From Petrotoga sp. 9PW.55.5.1 (GTDB lineage Bacteria; Thermotogota; Thermotogae; Petrotogales; Petrotogaceae): a DNA stretch of 55,719 nucleotides. The position numbers and the translations under genes were made by a program. This document shows positions 43,063-51,582 of this stretch, one piece after another (positions within the stretch are counted from its first letter, which is position 1; each line of letters starts with the position of its first letter). Under the pieces are notes generated by a model. That model saw only the letters and a list, made by a program, of their open reading frames with translations, did no database searches and was not told the origin of the DNA. The stretch spans positions 1-55,719 of the forward strand of contig NZ_AUPM01000058.1 in the NCBI RefSeq assembly GCF_003265365.1. Direction: 5' to 3'.

Positions 43063-43096
43063 TACCCCTCTATGAAAAAACAATCCATGCGGCTAC
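43007..43096 (+). promoter_or_regulatory. antiterminator of the arginine attenuator
   Basis: 43007-43013 is the exact complement of 43090-43096, and 43016-43019 of 43083-43086, giving 7 + 4 bp around a 2x3 internal loop. The 3' side overlaps the terminator's 5' arm, so only one can form. A competing hairpin pairs 43011-43016 with 43026-43031, and a strong 9-bp hairpin pairs 43021-43029 with 43039-43047. The terminator is the longer uninterrupted helix, so the outcome should depend on the ribosome's position. Confidence 0.7.
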
Positions 43097-43125
43097 ATCT
43101 TTTTTTAGATGTAGCCGTTTTTTTT
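43090..43125 (+). terminator. attenuator terminator before argJ
   Basis: An 11-bp perfect stem (43090-43100 with 43107-43117), a 6-base loop and eight T. It lies 40 bases before argJ, so ending here would silence the whole arg operon. Its 3' arm repeats the leader segment 43007-43013. Confidence 0.88.
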
Positions 43126-43164
43126 ATGATAACTAATTTTCATATAATTTTGGGAGGTTAAAAG

Positions 43165-44394
43165 ATGAAGAGATTTGATGTAATTGAAGAAAAAATAGAT
43201 TTGCCATTAGGGTTTAAAGTTTCAGGGATTCATTGTGGAATAAAAAAGTCGAAAAAAGATTTGGGAATGATTTATTCAGAGAAAAAAGCAAATGCAGCTG
43301 CAGTATTTACTACAAATAAAGTTAAGGCTGCCCCAGTACTATTAAGTATGGAGCATATAACAGACAACGAAATTCAAGCTGTTATCGTCAATAGTGGAAA
43401 TGCGAATGCTTGTACAGGTGAAAAAGGTTATTCTGACGCAATGAATATGGCTAAAAAAACAGCATCAGTTTTAGGGTTAAATAAAGAAGACGTATTTGTA
43501 GCTTCTACAGGCGTAATCGGTGTACCTTTACCGTTGAATAACATTTTAAGAGGTATCGAAGATTTGCAAAATAAAGTTAATCATGAAGACGAAAATGATT
43601 TATTGAATTTAGCTCAGTCTATCATGACTACAGACACTTTCCCAAAGATTTATAGTAAAGATCTATATATTGATGGGAAAAAGATTACTTTAACAGGAGT
43701 CGCAAAAGGTTCAGGGATGATTCATCCAAACATGGCAACGATGCTTTCTTTTATTATGACTGATGCAAATATCTCTAAGACAGCTCTAAGTAAAGCCTTA
43801 AAAAGTTCAGTTGATAAAACTTTCAATATGATTTCAGTTGATGGGGATACAAGTACCAACGACACCGTTTTAATATTAGCGAATAAAGAAGCCAATAACA
43901 AAGAAATTATAGAAGATACTGTAGGTTTTGAATTTTTCCAATCTGCCTTGGATGAAGTAACTTTATATTTAGCTCAAATGATAGCAAAAGATGGAGAAGG
44001 AGCAACGAAGCTTGTGGAAATCAGAGTAATAAATGCTAAAACTGAAAAAGATGCAAAATTGATATCAAAAACAATTGCAAAATCTAACTTAGTTAAAACA
44101 GCTATATTCGGGGAAGATGCTAATTGGGGAAGGATTTTGGTAGCAGCAGGGTATTCTGGAGCAAACTTTGATCCTAAAAAAGTTGATGTATGGTTCCAAA
44201 GTGCATCAGGTAAGATTCAAACATGTTGCAATGGATCCTTCAAGGAATTCAGCGAAGAGAAGGCAAAATTAATTCTCAAAGAAAAGACAATAAGAATTAT
44301 TGTTGATCTAAAAGATGGAGATGAAAAAGCGGATTCATGGGGTTGTGATTTAAGTTATGAATACGTAAAAATAAATGGAGGATACAGAACATGA
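43165..44394 (+). CDS. argJ: glutamate N-acetyltransferase/ornithine acetyltransferase
   Basis: Moves the acetyl group from N-acetylornithine to glutamate, closing the acetyl cycle; some ArgJ also act as acetyl-CoA:glutamate acetyltransferase. The precursor is cut before the nucleophilic Thr in KGSGMIHPNMATMLSFI (Thr near residue 194), which is intact. NSGNANACTG (about 78-87) and the C-terminal GEDANWGRI (near 322) are further family marks. Length 409. GGGAGG precedes the ATG. It is the first gene of argJBD-GHC. No separate argA was seen in the window, so ArgJ may be the only entry. Confidence 0.95.
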   Translation: MKRFDVIEEKIDLPLGFKVSGIHCGIKKSKKDLGMIYSEKKANAAAVFTTNKVKAAPVLLSMEHITDNEIQAVIVNSGNANACTGEKGYSDAMNMAKKTASVLGLNKEDVFVASTGVIGVPLPLNNILRGIEDLQNKVNHEDENDLLNLAQSIMTTDTFPKIYSKDLYIDGKKITLTGVAKGSGMIHPNMATMLSFIMTDANISKTALSKALKSSVDKTFNMISVDGDTSTNDTVLILANKEANNKEIIEDTVGFEFFQSALDEVTLYLAQMIAKDGEGATKLVEIRVINAKTEKDAKLISKTIAKSNLVKTAIFGEDANWGRILVAAGYSGANFDPKKVDVWFQSASGKIQTCCNGSFKEFSEEKAKLILKEKTIRIIVDLKDGDEKADSWGCDLSYEYVKINGGYRT

Positions 44395-45290
44395 TTAAAG
44401 AAGAAAAATTTTTGGATGAAATTAAAAAAGCAGAGGTTTTAGTTGAAGCTCTACCGTATATCAAAAAGTTTTCAGGTAAAGTTGCCGTGATTAAATTTGG
44501 GGGTAACGCTATGAAAGATTCACTAATAAAAAAGATGGTTGCTCAAGATATAGTTCTTATGAAATATGTTGGATTAAACCCAGTTGTAGTTCATGGTGGT
44601 GGCCCTGAAATAACTAAATTTTTAAAAGATTTAAATGTTGAAACAAATTTTGTAAACGGATTGAGAGTAACTGATGGAAAAACTATGGAAATTGTTGAAA
44701 TGGTGCTTGTTGGTAAAGTGAATAAAGATATAACCTCATTGATAAACAAAATGGGAGGTAAAGCAGTAGGATTAAGTGGGAAAGATTCAAATTTGCTTGA
44801 AGCAAAAAAGGAACTTTCCAACGGGGATCTAGGCTTTGTAGGTGAGGTTGTTAATGTAAATAAAGATATTCTAAATATACTAATCAATAAAGGATATATC
44901 CCTGTAATAGCCCCTTGTGCAATTGGCATAGATGGAAACACTTACAATGTAAACGCGGATCTTGCTGCCAGTAAAATAGCGGCTGCATTAAATGCTGAAA
45001 AATTTATACTTTTAACCGATGTAGAAGGTATTTTAAAAGACAAAGGAAACAAGGATAGTGTCATTTCAAGGGTAAATTTAAGTCAAGCAAAAGAATTGTT
45101 AGATGCAAAATATGTTAGTGAAGGAATGGTTCCAAAGTTGCAATGTTGTATTGAAGCAGTAGAAAGTGGAGTAAAAAGGGTTCACATTATAGACGGTAGA
45201 ATATCCCACTCTTTACTTTTAGAAATATACACTGATAAAGGTGTGGGTACAATGATAGCAAAGGAGTGTTTTGATGATGACAATCTCTGA
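44391..45290 (+). CDS. argB: acetylglutamate kinase
   Basis: Phosphorylates N-acetylglutamate, commonly the arginine-feedback step. The amino-acid-kinase fold has VIKFGGNAMKD (residues 30-40), VVHGGGPEITKFL (near 63), NGLRVTDG and the C-terminal NVNADLAASKIAAAL and EGMVPKLQCCIEAV. The N-terminal helix (about 1-25, FLDEIKKAEVLVEALPYIKKF) is the extension found in arginine-inhibited hexameric NAGKs, so feedback inhibition is likely. It overlaps argJ by 4 bases (ATGA). Confidence 0.95.
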   Translation: MIKEEKFLDEIKKAEVLVEALPYIKKFSGKVAVIKFGGNAMKDSLIKKMVAQDIVLMKYVGLNPVVVHGGGPEITKFLKDLNVETNFVNGLRVTDGKTMEIVEMVLVGKVNKDITSLINKMGGKAVGLSGKDSNLLEAKKELSNGDLGFVGEVVNVNKDILNILINKGYIPVIAPCAIGIDGNTYNVNADLAASKIAAALNAEKFILLTDVEGILKDKGNKDSVISRVNLSQAKELLDAKYVSEGMVPKLQCCIEAVESGVKRVHIIDGRISHSLLLEIYTDKGVGTMIAKECFDDDNL

Positions 45291-46461
45291 AGATAAAAAG
45301 TATGTTATGAACACATATTCAAGATTCCCTATAACTCTTGTCAAAGGAGAAGGCGTAAAAGTCTGGGATAAAGATGGTAAAGAGTATCTTGATTTTGTTG
45401 GGGGGATAGCGGTTAACGCTTTAGGGCATTCTCATCAAGCGGTAGTGAATGCAATTAAAGAGCAAGCTGATAAGTTGATACACTGTTCTAATCTTTATTG
45501 GACAGAAAATCAAATAGAGTTAGCAAAGTTGATATGTGAAAACTCTTTTGGAAAAAGTGTGTTTTTTTGCAATAGCGGAGCGGAAGCAAATGAAGGAGCA
45601 ATAAAATTAGCAAGAAAATATGGAAATACAAAATACAAAGGGAAAAGATACAAGATTATTACCGCTAAAAATTCTTTTCACGGAAGAACATACGGAGCTT
45701 TAACGGCAACGGGACAGATTAAGTATCATAATGGATTTGAACCACTCTTAGATGGGTTTGTATATGTAGATTACAACGATTTAAATTCGTTACAATCAGC
45801 CGTAGATGAGAATACTTGTGCCATTATGTTAGAGGTTATTCAAGGTGAAGGTGGCGTGAATGAAGCTGATAGTAATTATCTTAAAGAAGTCAAAAATTTA
45901 TGTGAAAAAAATGATTTACTTTTAATTTTTGATGAAGTTCAAACAGGAATTGGAAGAACAGGAAAACTTTTCGCTTATGAACATTCAGGGGTAGTACCAG
46001 ATGTGATGACATTAGCTAAGGCTTTAGGTGGGGGTGTTCCTATTGGTGCTTTGGTTGTGAATGAAAAGGCAGATATTTTCGTTCCTGGTAACCATGCTTC
46101 AACTTTTGGAGGAAATCCATTGGCTTGTGCAGCTGGCAAAATTGTAATGAATATAATTTCTCAAAAAAGTTTTCTAGATGAGGTGAAAGAAAAGGGAGAA
46201 TACTTCAAAGGAGAGTTGGAAAAATTAAAATCAAAATTTTCTATTATAAAGAAGGTAAAAGGGAAAGGGTTAATGTTGGGGGTTGAATTAGATACAAATG
46301 ATGGAAGTAAAATAGTTAAAAAATCTATGGAAAAAGGACTTTTAATCAACGTAATAAATCATAACATCCTAAGATTCGTTCCACCATTAATTATTTCTAA
46401 AAAGGAAATAAAAGATGGAATAGAGATACTTAAAGATGTTTTTTTGGAAATGAATTCTTGA
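45274..46461 (+). CDS. argD: acetylornithine aminotransferase
   Basis: A PLP enzyme converting N-acetylglutamate semialdehyde and glutamate to N-acetylornithine and 2-oxoglutarate. CNSGAEANEGAIKLAR, the Asp-containing LIFDEVQTGIGRTGKLFA and TLAKALGGGVPIGA (PLP lysine in LAKAL) are clear. Length 395. Three start codons stand in a row (TTG ATG ATG at 45271-45279); ATG 45274 is chosen because AAGGAG ends seven bases before it. It overlaps the end of argB. A carB remnant follows before argG. Confidence 0.94.
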   Translation: MMTISEDKKYVMNTYSRFPITLVKGEGVKVWDKDGKEYLDFVGGIAVNALGHSHQAVVNAIKEQADKLIHCSNLYWTENQIELAKLICENSFGKSVFFCNSGAEANEGAIKLARKYGNTKYKGKRYKIITAKNSFHGRTYGALTATGQIKYHNGFEPLLDGFVYVDYNDLNSLQSAVDENTCAIMLEVIQGEGGVNEADSNYLKEVKNLCEKNDLLLIFDEVQTGIGRTGKLFAYEHSGVVPDVMTLAKALGGGVPIGALVVNEKADIFVPGNHASTFGGNPLACAAGKIVMNIISQKSFLDEVKEKGEYFKGELEKLKSKFSIIKKVKGKGLMLGVELDTNDGSKIVKKSMEKGLLINVINHNILRFVPPLIISKKEIKDGIEILKDVFLEMNS

Positions 46462-46560
46462 GGGAGGGTTAAAATGCCTAAAAATAATAGAAAAGGAAAC
46501 GCCTGATAGTGTACTAGGAACTTTGGGAGGGCAAACCGATTTTTATCGCAACACACAGAA
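46461..46560 (+). pseudogene. carB: remnant of carB (carbamoyl phosphate synthase large subunit)
   Basis: In the 150-base gap between argD and argG there is a strong ribosome-binding site (AGGGAGGG) and ATG-CCT-AAA (46474-46482), giving MPK, the usual start of CarB. In another frame, 46484-46537 encodes IIEKETPDSVLGTLGGQT, which closely matches the CarB N-terminal segment known in E. coli as IIEKERPDAVLPTMGGQT. The intervening 60 or so codons and everything after GGQT are gone, and the two parts are out of frame. This is what an internal deletion plus 3' loss of carB would leave. The original frame from the ATG closes after ten codons. Confidence 0.8.
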
Positions 46561-46613
46561 AAAATCTTTCAGTGAAAATAATAAAATAAATTATTAGAAG
46601 AGGTGAATTCATT

Positions 46614-47843
46614 ATGAAAAAAGGGGACAAAGTTGTATTGGCATATTCAGGAGGGCTAGACACATCTGTAATAATACCATGGTTGAAAGAAAAGTATCAA
46701 TGTGAAATTATCGCAGTATGTATCGATGTTGGACAGGGAGATGAAACTAACTCAATAGAAGAAAAAGCTATTTTAAGTGGAGCTAGTAAAGTATATGTTG
46801 AAGACGTAACAGAAGAGTTTATAACTGATTATATTTATCCCACTTTAAAAGCAGGGGCAGTTTATGAAGGTAAATATTTATTAGGTACATCTTTTGCAAG
46901 ACCATTAATGGCAAAAAAACTGGTTGAAATAGCTCATAAGGAAGATGCTAAAGCTATTGCCCATGGATGTACAGGAAAGGGCAACGACCAAGTAAGATTT
47001 GAAGTATCTATAAAGGCATTGGATCCAACAATAGAAATAATTGCCCCATGGCGAATATGGGATATTAAATCTAGAGAAGAAGAAATAGAATATGCAATGA
47101 AAAAAGGCATACAACTTTCAATAACAAAAGAAAAGATATACAGTGTTGATAAAAACATATGGCATATAAGTCACGAAGGTGGAGATTTAGAAGACCCATG
47201 GAATGAACCAAAATCTTATCTTTACGATGTTATAACTCCTCCAGAAAATGCACCAGACACTGCAGAATACATAACGATAGAATTTGAAGAAGGAATTCCA
47301 AAAAAAATCAACGGTGAAGAGCTTTCTCCTATTAAACTTTTAGAAAAGGTAAATTTTTTGGCAGCCAAACATGGAGTTGGAATCGCAGATATCGTTGAAA
47401 ATAGATTAGTAGGTATGAAATCAAGGGGAGTTTATGAAACACCTGGAGGAACGCTGTTATACTATGCACATAAAGAACTTGAGAGTTTAGTTCTTGATAA
47501 AGACACATCAAGATTCAAAGATCTAGTTTCTCAAAAATATGCGGACTTGGTTTATGACGGGCTGTGGTTTTCACAATTAAAAGAATCTCTAGACGCTTTT
47601 GTAAATGAAACTCAAAAAGTAGTTACTGGTACTGTTAGACTTAAACTGTATAAAGGGAATATTTATACAGCTGGATTGAATTCTCCCTACTCCCTATACA
47701 ACGAAGAGTTAGCAACTTTTGGTGAAGATAAAATATATGACCAAAAAGATGCGGAAGGTTTTATAAACCTATTCGGCTTGCCTTTAAAGATGAGAGCTTA
47801 TCAAAAAGAAAAGCTTCAGAATAAGTTTATGAAAACCAAGTAA
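46614..47843 (+). CDS. argG: argininosuccinate synthase
   Basis: Condenses citrulline with aspartate using [21 protein letters not shown] (residues 7-24) is the pyrophosphatase-type P-loop [22 protein letters not shown] (about 116-130) binds substrate, and [17 protein letters not shown] near 270 is also typical. Length 409 is normal. AGAGGTG precedes the ATG. The gene starts about 50 bases after the carB remnant. argF is not in the window, so citrulline comes from genes elsewhere. Confidence 0.95.
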   Translation: MKKGDKVVLAYSGGLDTSVIIPWLKEKYQCEIIAVCIDVGQGDETNSIEEKAILSGASKVYVEDVTEEFITDYIYPTLKAGAVYEGKYLLGTSFARPLMAKKLVEIAHKEDAKAIAHGCTGKGNDQVRFEVSIKALDPTIEIIAPWRIWDIKSREEEIEYAMKKGIQLSITKEKIYSVDKNIWHISHEGGDLEDPWNEPKSYLYDVITPPENAPDTAEYITIEFEEGIPKKINGEELSPIKLLEKVNFLAAKHGVGIADIVENRLVGMKSRGVYETPGGTLLYYAHKELESLVLDKDTSRFKDLVSQKYADLVYDGLWFSQLKESLDAFVNETQKVVTGTVRLKLYKGNIYTAGLNSPYSLYNEELATFGEDKIYDQKDAEGFINLFGLPLKMRAYQKEKLQNKFMKTK

Positions 47844-47884
47844 TCAAAAATATATAAATAAATAAAGTTGCTGGGGGTGAAAAG

Positions 47885-49210
47885 ATGAAATTATGGGGAG
47901 GACGTTTCAAAGGCCAGTTATCAAAAGATATGGAAAGTTTTAATAATTCAATAAATATAGATATCAGATTACTCCCATACGATATTGAAGCTTCTATAGC
48001 TTATGCAGCTGGATTGATGAAAGCTGGTGTAATATCACAAGAAGAGTTTAATTTAATGAAAAAGGCCTTAGAAAAGATAAAAAATATGGAAATTAAGGAT
48101 ATTCCTGATGTTGAAGACGTTCACACACTGGTAGAAAAGCTTCTTGTAGAAGAAATAGGTGATTTAGGCAAAAAGTTACATACCGGTAGAAGTAGAAACG
48201 ATCAAGTTGCAACAGATGAAAGATTATATCTAAGAAAAGAGATAGAAGAAATAATAGAGTTATTGGAAAATTTAATTGATACCTTAAATATGCTTGCTAA
48301 AGTAAACAAAAATACTATTATGCCGGGTTATACTCACTTGCAAAGAGCACAACCAGTTACTTTTTCTCATCATTTGTTAGCTTATCAAGAGATGTTCAAA
48401 AGGGATACATCACGTTTGAAAGATTTAAAAAAGCGAGTAAATGTTTTAGTTTTAGGCTCTGGTGCTCTTGCAGGAACCACTTATAATATAGATAGAAAGT
48501 ATATTGCTTCTTTGCTGGGATTTAATGATGTATCTTTAAACAGCATGGACGCTGTTAGCGATAGAGACTTTATAATCGAATTTTTATCGGCTGCATCGTT
48601 AATTATGATGCATTTAAGTAGATTCTCTGAAGAGATCGTATTATGGACAACTCAAGAGTTCAACTTTATAGAATTATCCGATGAATATTCCACAGGAAGT
48701 AGTATTATGCCTCAAAAAAAGAATCCAGATGCAGCGGAATTAATTAGAGGAAAAACAGGCAGAATATACGGAAACCTGATGAGTCTATTAACTGTTATGA
48801 AATCTTTGCCCCTTACTTACAACAAAGATATGCAGGAAGATAAAGAACCTCTTTTTGACTCTATAGACACTTTAAAGATATGTTTAAAGGTATTTACCGG
48901 AATGATAAAAAGTATGCATATAAAAAAAGAAAAAATGGAAAGCGCTGTAAAATACGGATATTTAAACGCCACAGATTTAGCAGATTATTTAGTCAAAAAA
49001 GAGATACCTTTTAGAAGTGCGCACGAAATTGTTGGTAATATAGTTTCTTATGCTATAGAAAAAAACACTACTCTAGAAGATTTGGAAATCGATGAATTCC
49101 GAATATTTTGCAATAAAATAGATGAAGATGTATATGAATATTTGAATATCAAAAATATTTTGAAAAGTAGAAAAACGATAGGTGCAGCAAAATGGGAGGA
49201 TGAAAAATGA
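47885..49210 (+). CDS. argH: argininosuccinate lyase
   Basis: Splits argininosuccinate into arginine and fumarate. KLWGGRFKG opens it, [13 protein letters not shown] and [17 protein letters not shown] contain substrate-binding residues, and [23 protein letters not shown] (about 277-299) is the fumarase/aspartase superfamily signature with the catalytic Ser. Length 441 is near the family norm. GGGGGTGA precedes the ATG. It overlaps argC by 4 bases (ATGA). Confidence 0.95.
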   Translation: MKLWGGRFKGQLSKDMESFNNSINIDIRLLPYDIEASIAYAAGLMKAGVISQEEFNLMKKALEKIKNMEIKDIPDVEDVHTLVEKLLVEEIGDLGKKLHTGRSRNDQVATDERLYLRKEIEEIIELLENLIDTLNMLAKVNKNTIMPGYTHLQRAQPVTFSHHLLAYQEMFKRDTSRLKDLKKRVNVLVLGSGALAGTTYNIDRKYIASLLGFNDVSLNSMDAVSDRDFIIEFLSAASLIMMHLSRFSEEIVLWTTQEFNFIELSDEYSTGSSIMPQKKNPDAAELIRGKTGRIYGNLMSLLTVMKSLPLTYNKDMQEDKEPLFDSIDTLKICLKVFTGMIKSMHIKKEKMESAVKYGYLNATDLADYLVKKEIPFRSAHEIVGNIVSYAIEKNTTLEDLEIDEFRIFCNKIDEDVYEYLNIKNILKSRKTIGAAKWEDEK

Positions 49211-50244
49211 ATGTAGGCATTTTAGGAGCAACGGGTTATACAGGAATAGAATTAATTAGAATATTATCAAAACATCCGAAAGTTAAAATTGTTTATCTAT
49301 CATCAAAAAACTTTGAATCAAAGTTAATCTCTGAGGTATACCCGGGAATTCAAGGTTATAATGATTTAATCTTAGAAGAAGTTGATTTAGAAAAAGTAGT
49401 TAAAAATTGTGATGTTATATTCAATACGTTGCCCCCTCATTTTTCTTTTGAAATTGCAGGTATGATAAAAGATAATGGAAAACGATTGATAGATTTGGGA
49501 GCTGCTTTCCGTTTTGACAATTTTGACAATTTTAAAAGATGGTATAATTTCAAAGAGGATCTGGAATACAATGAGTATCAAAGAGTATATGGATTAACTG
49601 AGTTGAGTAGAGATTTAATTAAAGAGTCCAAGATAATTGGTAACCCTGGTTGTTATCCTACAAGTGTAATATTAGGATTAGCCCCACTTTTTAAAAATGG
49701 TTTAATTGAAAAAAACAGTATAGTTGTTGATAGTAAATCAGGTGTTTCTGGGGCTGGTCATGATCCTAAATACAATAATCTATACGCAGAATGCAATGAA
49801 AACTTAAAACCTTATAACGTTACAAAGCACAGACACATTCCAGAAATGGAACAAGAATTATCAAAAATAGCAAATAGTCAAGTTAATTTAATTTTTACTC
49901 CTCACTTGGTCCCAATGACAAGAGGAATTTTAAGTACTATTTATTGTCAGTTAAAATCAATTGATAATGTGCAAAGGATTTATAATCTTTATAAAGAATT
50001 CTATCAAAACGATCATTTCATTAAAATATGTAAACCAGGTACTTATCCATCAACTAAGAATGTTTATGGATCGAATTATTGTCACATAGGTTTTGAAATA
50101 GAAGAAAGAACTAATACACTAATTGTTATGTCAGTTATTGATAATTTGGTAAAAGGGGCAAGTGGGCAGGCAATTCAAAATATGAACTTAATGTTCGGAT
50201 TACCTGAAAATAAAGGTTTAGACCTCGTTCCAATATATCCATAA
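49207..50244 (+). CDS. argC: N-acetyl-gamma-glutamyl-phosphate reductase
   Basis: Reduces the acyl phosphate made by ArgB to the semialdehyde used by ArgD, with NADPH. The nucleotide-binding [17 protein letters not shown] (residues 4-20), the catalytic Cys in [14 protein letters not shown] (about 146-159) and the [11 protein letters not shown] and [11 protein letters not shown] segments are intact. Length 345. It is the last gene of the arg operon; no clear intrinsic terminator follows before the next promoter. Confidence 0.95.
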   Translation: MNVGILGATGYTGIELIRILSKHPKVKIVYLSSKNFESKLISEVYPGIQGYNDLILEEVDLEKVVKNCDVIFNTLPPHFSFEIAGMIKDNGKRLIDLGAAFRFDNFDNFKRWYNFKEDLEYNEYQRVYGLTELSRDLIKESKIIGNPGCYPTSVILGLAPLFKNGLIEKNSIVVDSKSGVSGAGHDPKYNNLYAECNENLKPYNVTKHRHIPEMEQELSKIANSQVNLIFTPHLVPMTRGILSTIYCQLKSIDNVQRIYNLYKEFYQNDHFIKICKPGTYPSTKNVYGSNYCHIGFEIEERTNTLIVMSVIDNLVKGASGQAIQNMNLMFGLPENKGLDLVPIYP

Positions 50245-50277
50245 GTAGCTAAAAAAGTAGCAAAAAAACTATTTTTA

Positions 50278-50324
50278 TGAATTATATTCACTAATTTGAT
50301 ATTTCTTTGATTTTAATATATAAT
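50278..50324 (+). promoter_or_regulatory. promoter of the citrate/homocitrate-synthase operon with candidate operator
   Basis: TTGATA (50296-50301) and TATAAT (50319-50324) with a 17-base spacer. Five bases before the -35 box is the palindrome TGAATTATATTCA (50278-50290), with 5-base arms that match ArgR-box half-sites, though the centre is 3 and not 4 bases. If ArgR binds here and at the arg promoter, the two operons are co-regulated; this is inference. The start point near 50331 leaves a 97-base leader. Confidence 0.65.
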
Positions 50325-50377
50325 TAAAAAAACACTTTATCAAAGTAAAACACTTATATATTCAAATTTTCAAGATG

Positions 50378-50430
50378 AAAGGAGGGAGGGTGCGCTTTTA
50401 AAAAAAATAAAAAAGCGTACCAAGAAAATG
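50378..50430 (+). promoter_or_regulatory. Shine-Dalgarno sequence bridged to the start codon by a hairpin
   Basis: The ribosome-binding site AAAGGAGGG (50378-50386) is about 42 bases before the ATG at 50428, far too distant in linear form. Between them 50389-50399 pairs with 50411-50421 over 11 bp (one G-U) around an 11-base A-rich loop. Folded, the unpaired spacing from GGAGG to ATG is three plus six bases, an ideal distance. No T run follows, so it is not a terminator. The known parallel is T4 gene 38. Confidence 0.72.
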
Positions 50431-51582
50431 AACAACGTTTATATCGTAGACACTACCTTAAGAGATGGAGAACAAACGGCCGGGGTTGTATTTGCAAATG
50501 AAGAAAAAGTTCAGATTGCCAAGATTTTGGCAGAGTTAGGAGTTTACCAGATTGAAGCAGGAATTCCCACCATGGGCGGGGATGAAAAAGAAGCTATTAA
50601 AAAGATTTGTAAGCTGGATCTTGGAGTAAGCGTTATGGGATGGAACAGAGCGGTTATAAAAGATATTGAAGAATCAATTGATTGTGGTGTTGATGCTGTT
50701 GCTATATCTATTTCTACTTCGGATATTCATATTAAGCATAAATTGAAGAAAGATAGAGAATGGGTTTTAAAAAGTATGACACAAGCTACAAAATTCGCGA
50801 AAAAACACAATTTGTATGTATCTGTTAACGCAGAAGATGCTTCAAGAAGTGATATGGATTTTCTTTTGAAATTTGCTAAAGAAGCAAAAGATGCCGGAGC
50901 TGATAGACTTAGATATTGTGATACAGTGGGAATGATGGAACCATTTACTATATATGAACACGTAAAAACTATCATTGATGAAGTAGGAATCAATGTTGAA
51001 ATGCATACTCACAACGACTTTGGATTAGCTACTGCAAATACGCTATCAGGAATTAAAGCTGGAGCAAAGTTTGCAGGAGTAACAGTCAATGGCTTGGGCG
51101 AAAGGGCAGGGAATGCCGCTTTAGAAGAAGTAGTAATGGCTTTAAAGTATATATATAAAATCGATTTAGGTATTAAAACAAATATGTTGAAAGAAGTTTG
51201 TGAATACGTAGCAAAAGCTTCTGGAAGAATTTTGCCATTATCTAAAACGATAGTAGGTCTTAATGTTTTTGCACATGAATCTGGAATACACACGGACGGG
51301 ATTTTGAAGGATTCAAATACATACGAATCATTCAGTCCAGAAGAGGTTGGGTTAGAAAGACAAATTTTAATTGGAAAACATTCTGGTAGAAATGCTATAT
51401 TAGCTAAATTTGAAGAATATGACATAGAATTAACTCCCGAAGAAGCCGAAGAAATTTTAAAAAGAGTAAGGTCTTTATCTGTTCAACTGAAAAGAAGCCT
51501 GTTTGATAAAGAGTTGATTTATTTATACAAAGAAATGAGGGAGGATAAGATAAAGGATGCCGAATTACAAGACAATATCTGA
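50428..51582 (+). CDS. homocitrate synthase/Re-citrate synthase family enzyme
   Basis: A DRE-TIM enzyme condensing acetyl-CoA with a 2-oxoacid. DTTLRDGEQTAGVVF (residues 8-22), EAGIPTMGGDEKEAI (about 42-56), EDASRSDMDFLL, RYCDTVGMMEPF, MHTHNDFGLATANTLSGI and GERAGNAALEEV match NifV-type homocitrate synthases; 384 residues fits them, and the C-terminal regulatory domain of LeuA is absent. Re-citrate synthases of anaerobes belong to this same group and are often annotated as homocitrate synthase. The downstream dehydrogenase has isocitrate-type residues, so citrate is my preferred product. Homocitrate remains possible. Translation seems to use a hairpin-bridged ribosome-binding site. It overlaps the next gene by 26 bases. 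Confidence 0.87.
   Translation: MNNVYIVDTTLRDGEQTAGVVFANEEKVQIAKILAELGVYQIEAGIPTMGGDEKEAIKKICKLDLGVSVMGWNRAVIKDIEESIDCGVDAVAISISTSDIHIKHKLKKDREWVLKSMTQATKFAKKHNLYVSVNAEDASRSDMDFLLKFAKEAKDAGADRLRYCDTVGMMEPFTIYEHVKTIIDEVGINVEMHTHNDFGLATANTLSGIKAGAKFAGVTVNGLGERAGNAALEEVVMALKYIYKIDLGIKTNMLKEVCEYVAKASGRILPLSKTIVGLNVFAHESGIHTDGILKDSNTYESFSPEEVGLERQILIGKHSGRNAILAKFEEYDIELTPEEAEEILKRVRSLSVQLKRSLFDKELIYLYKEMREDKIKDAELQDNI

Noticed and set aside
42990-43096. Lysine riboswitch or T-box in the arg leader
   Set aside because: AGGAGGCGC...AAGTA slightly resembles the lysine riboswitch start, but the length and remaining conserved loops do not fit, and no T-box AGGGTGGNACCGCG sequence is present.
50375-50401. 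Mini-ORF MKGGRVRF overlapping the bridged ribosome-binding site
   Set aside because: It has no ribosome-binding site of its own, and its G-rich codons are better read as the Shine-Dalgarno sequence of the following gene.
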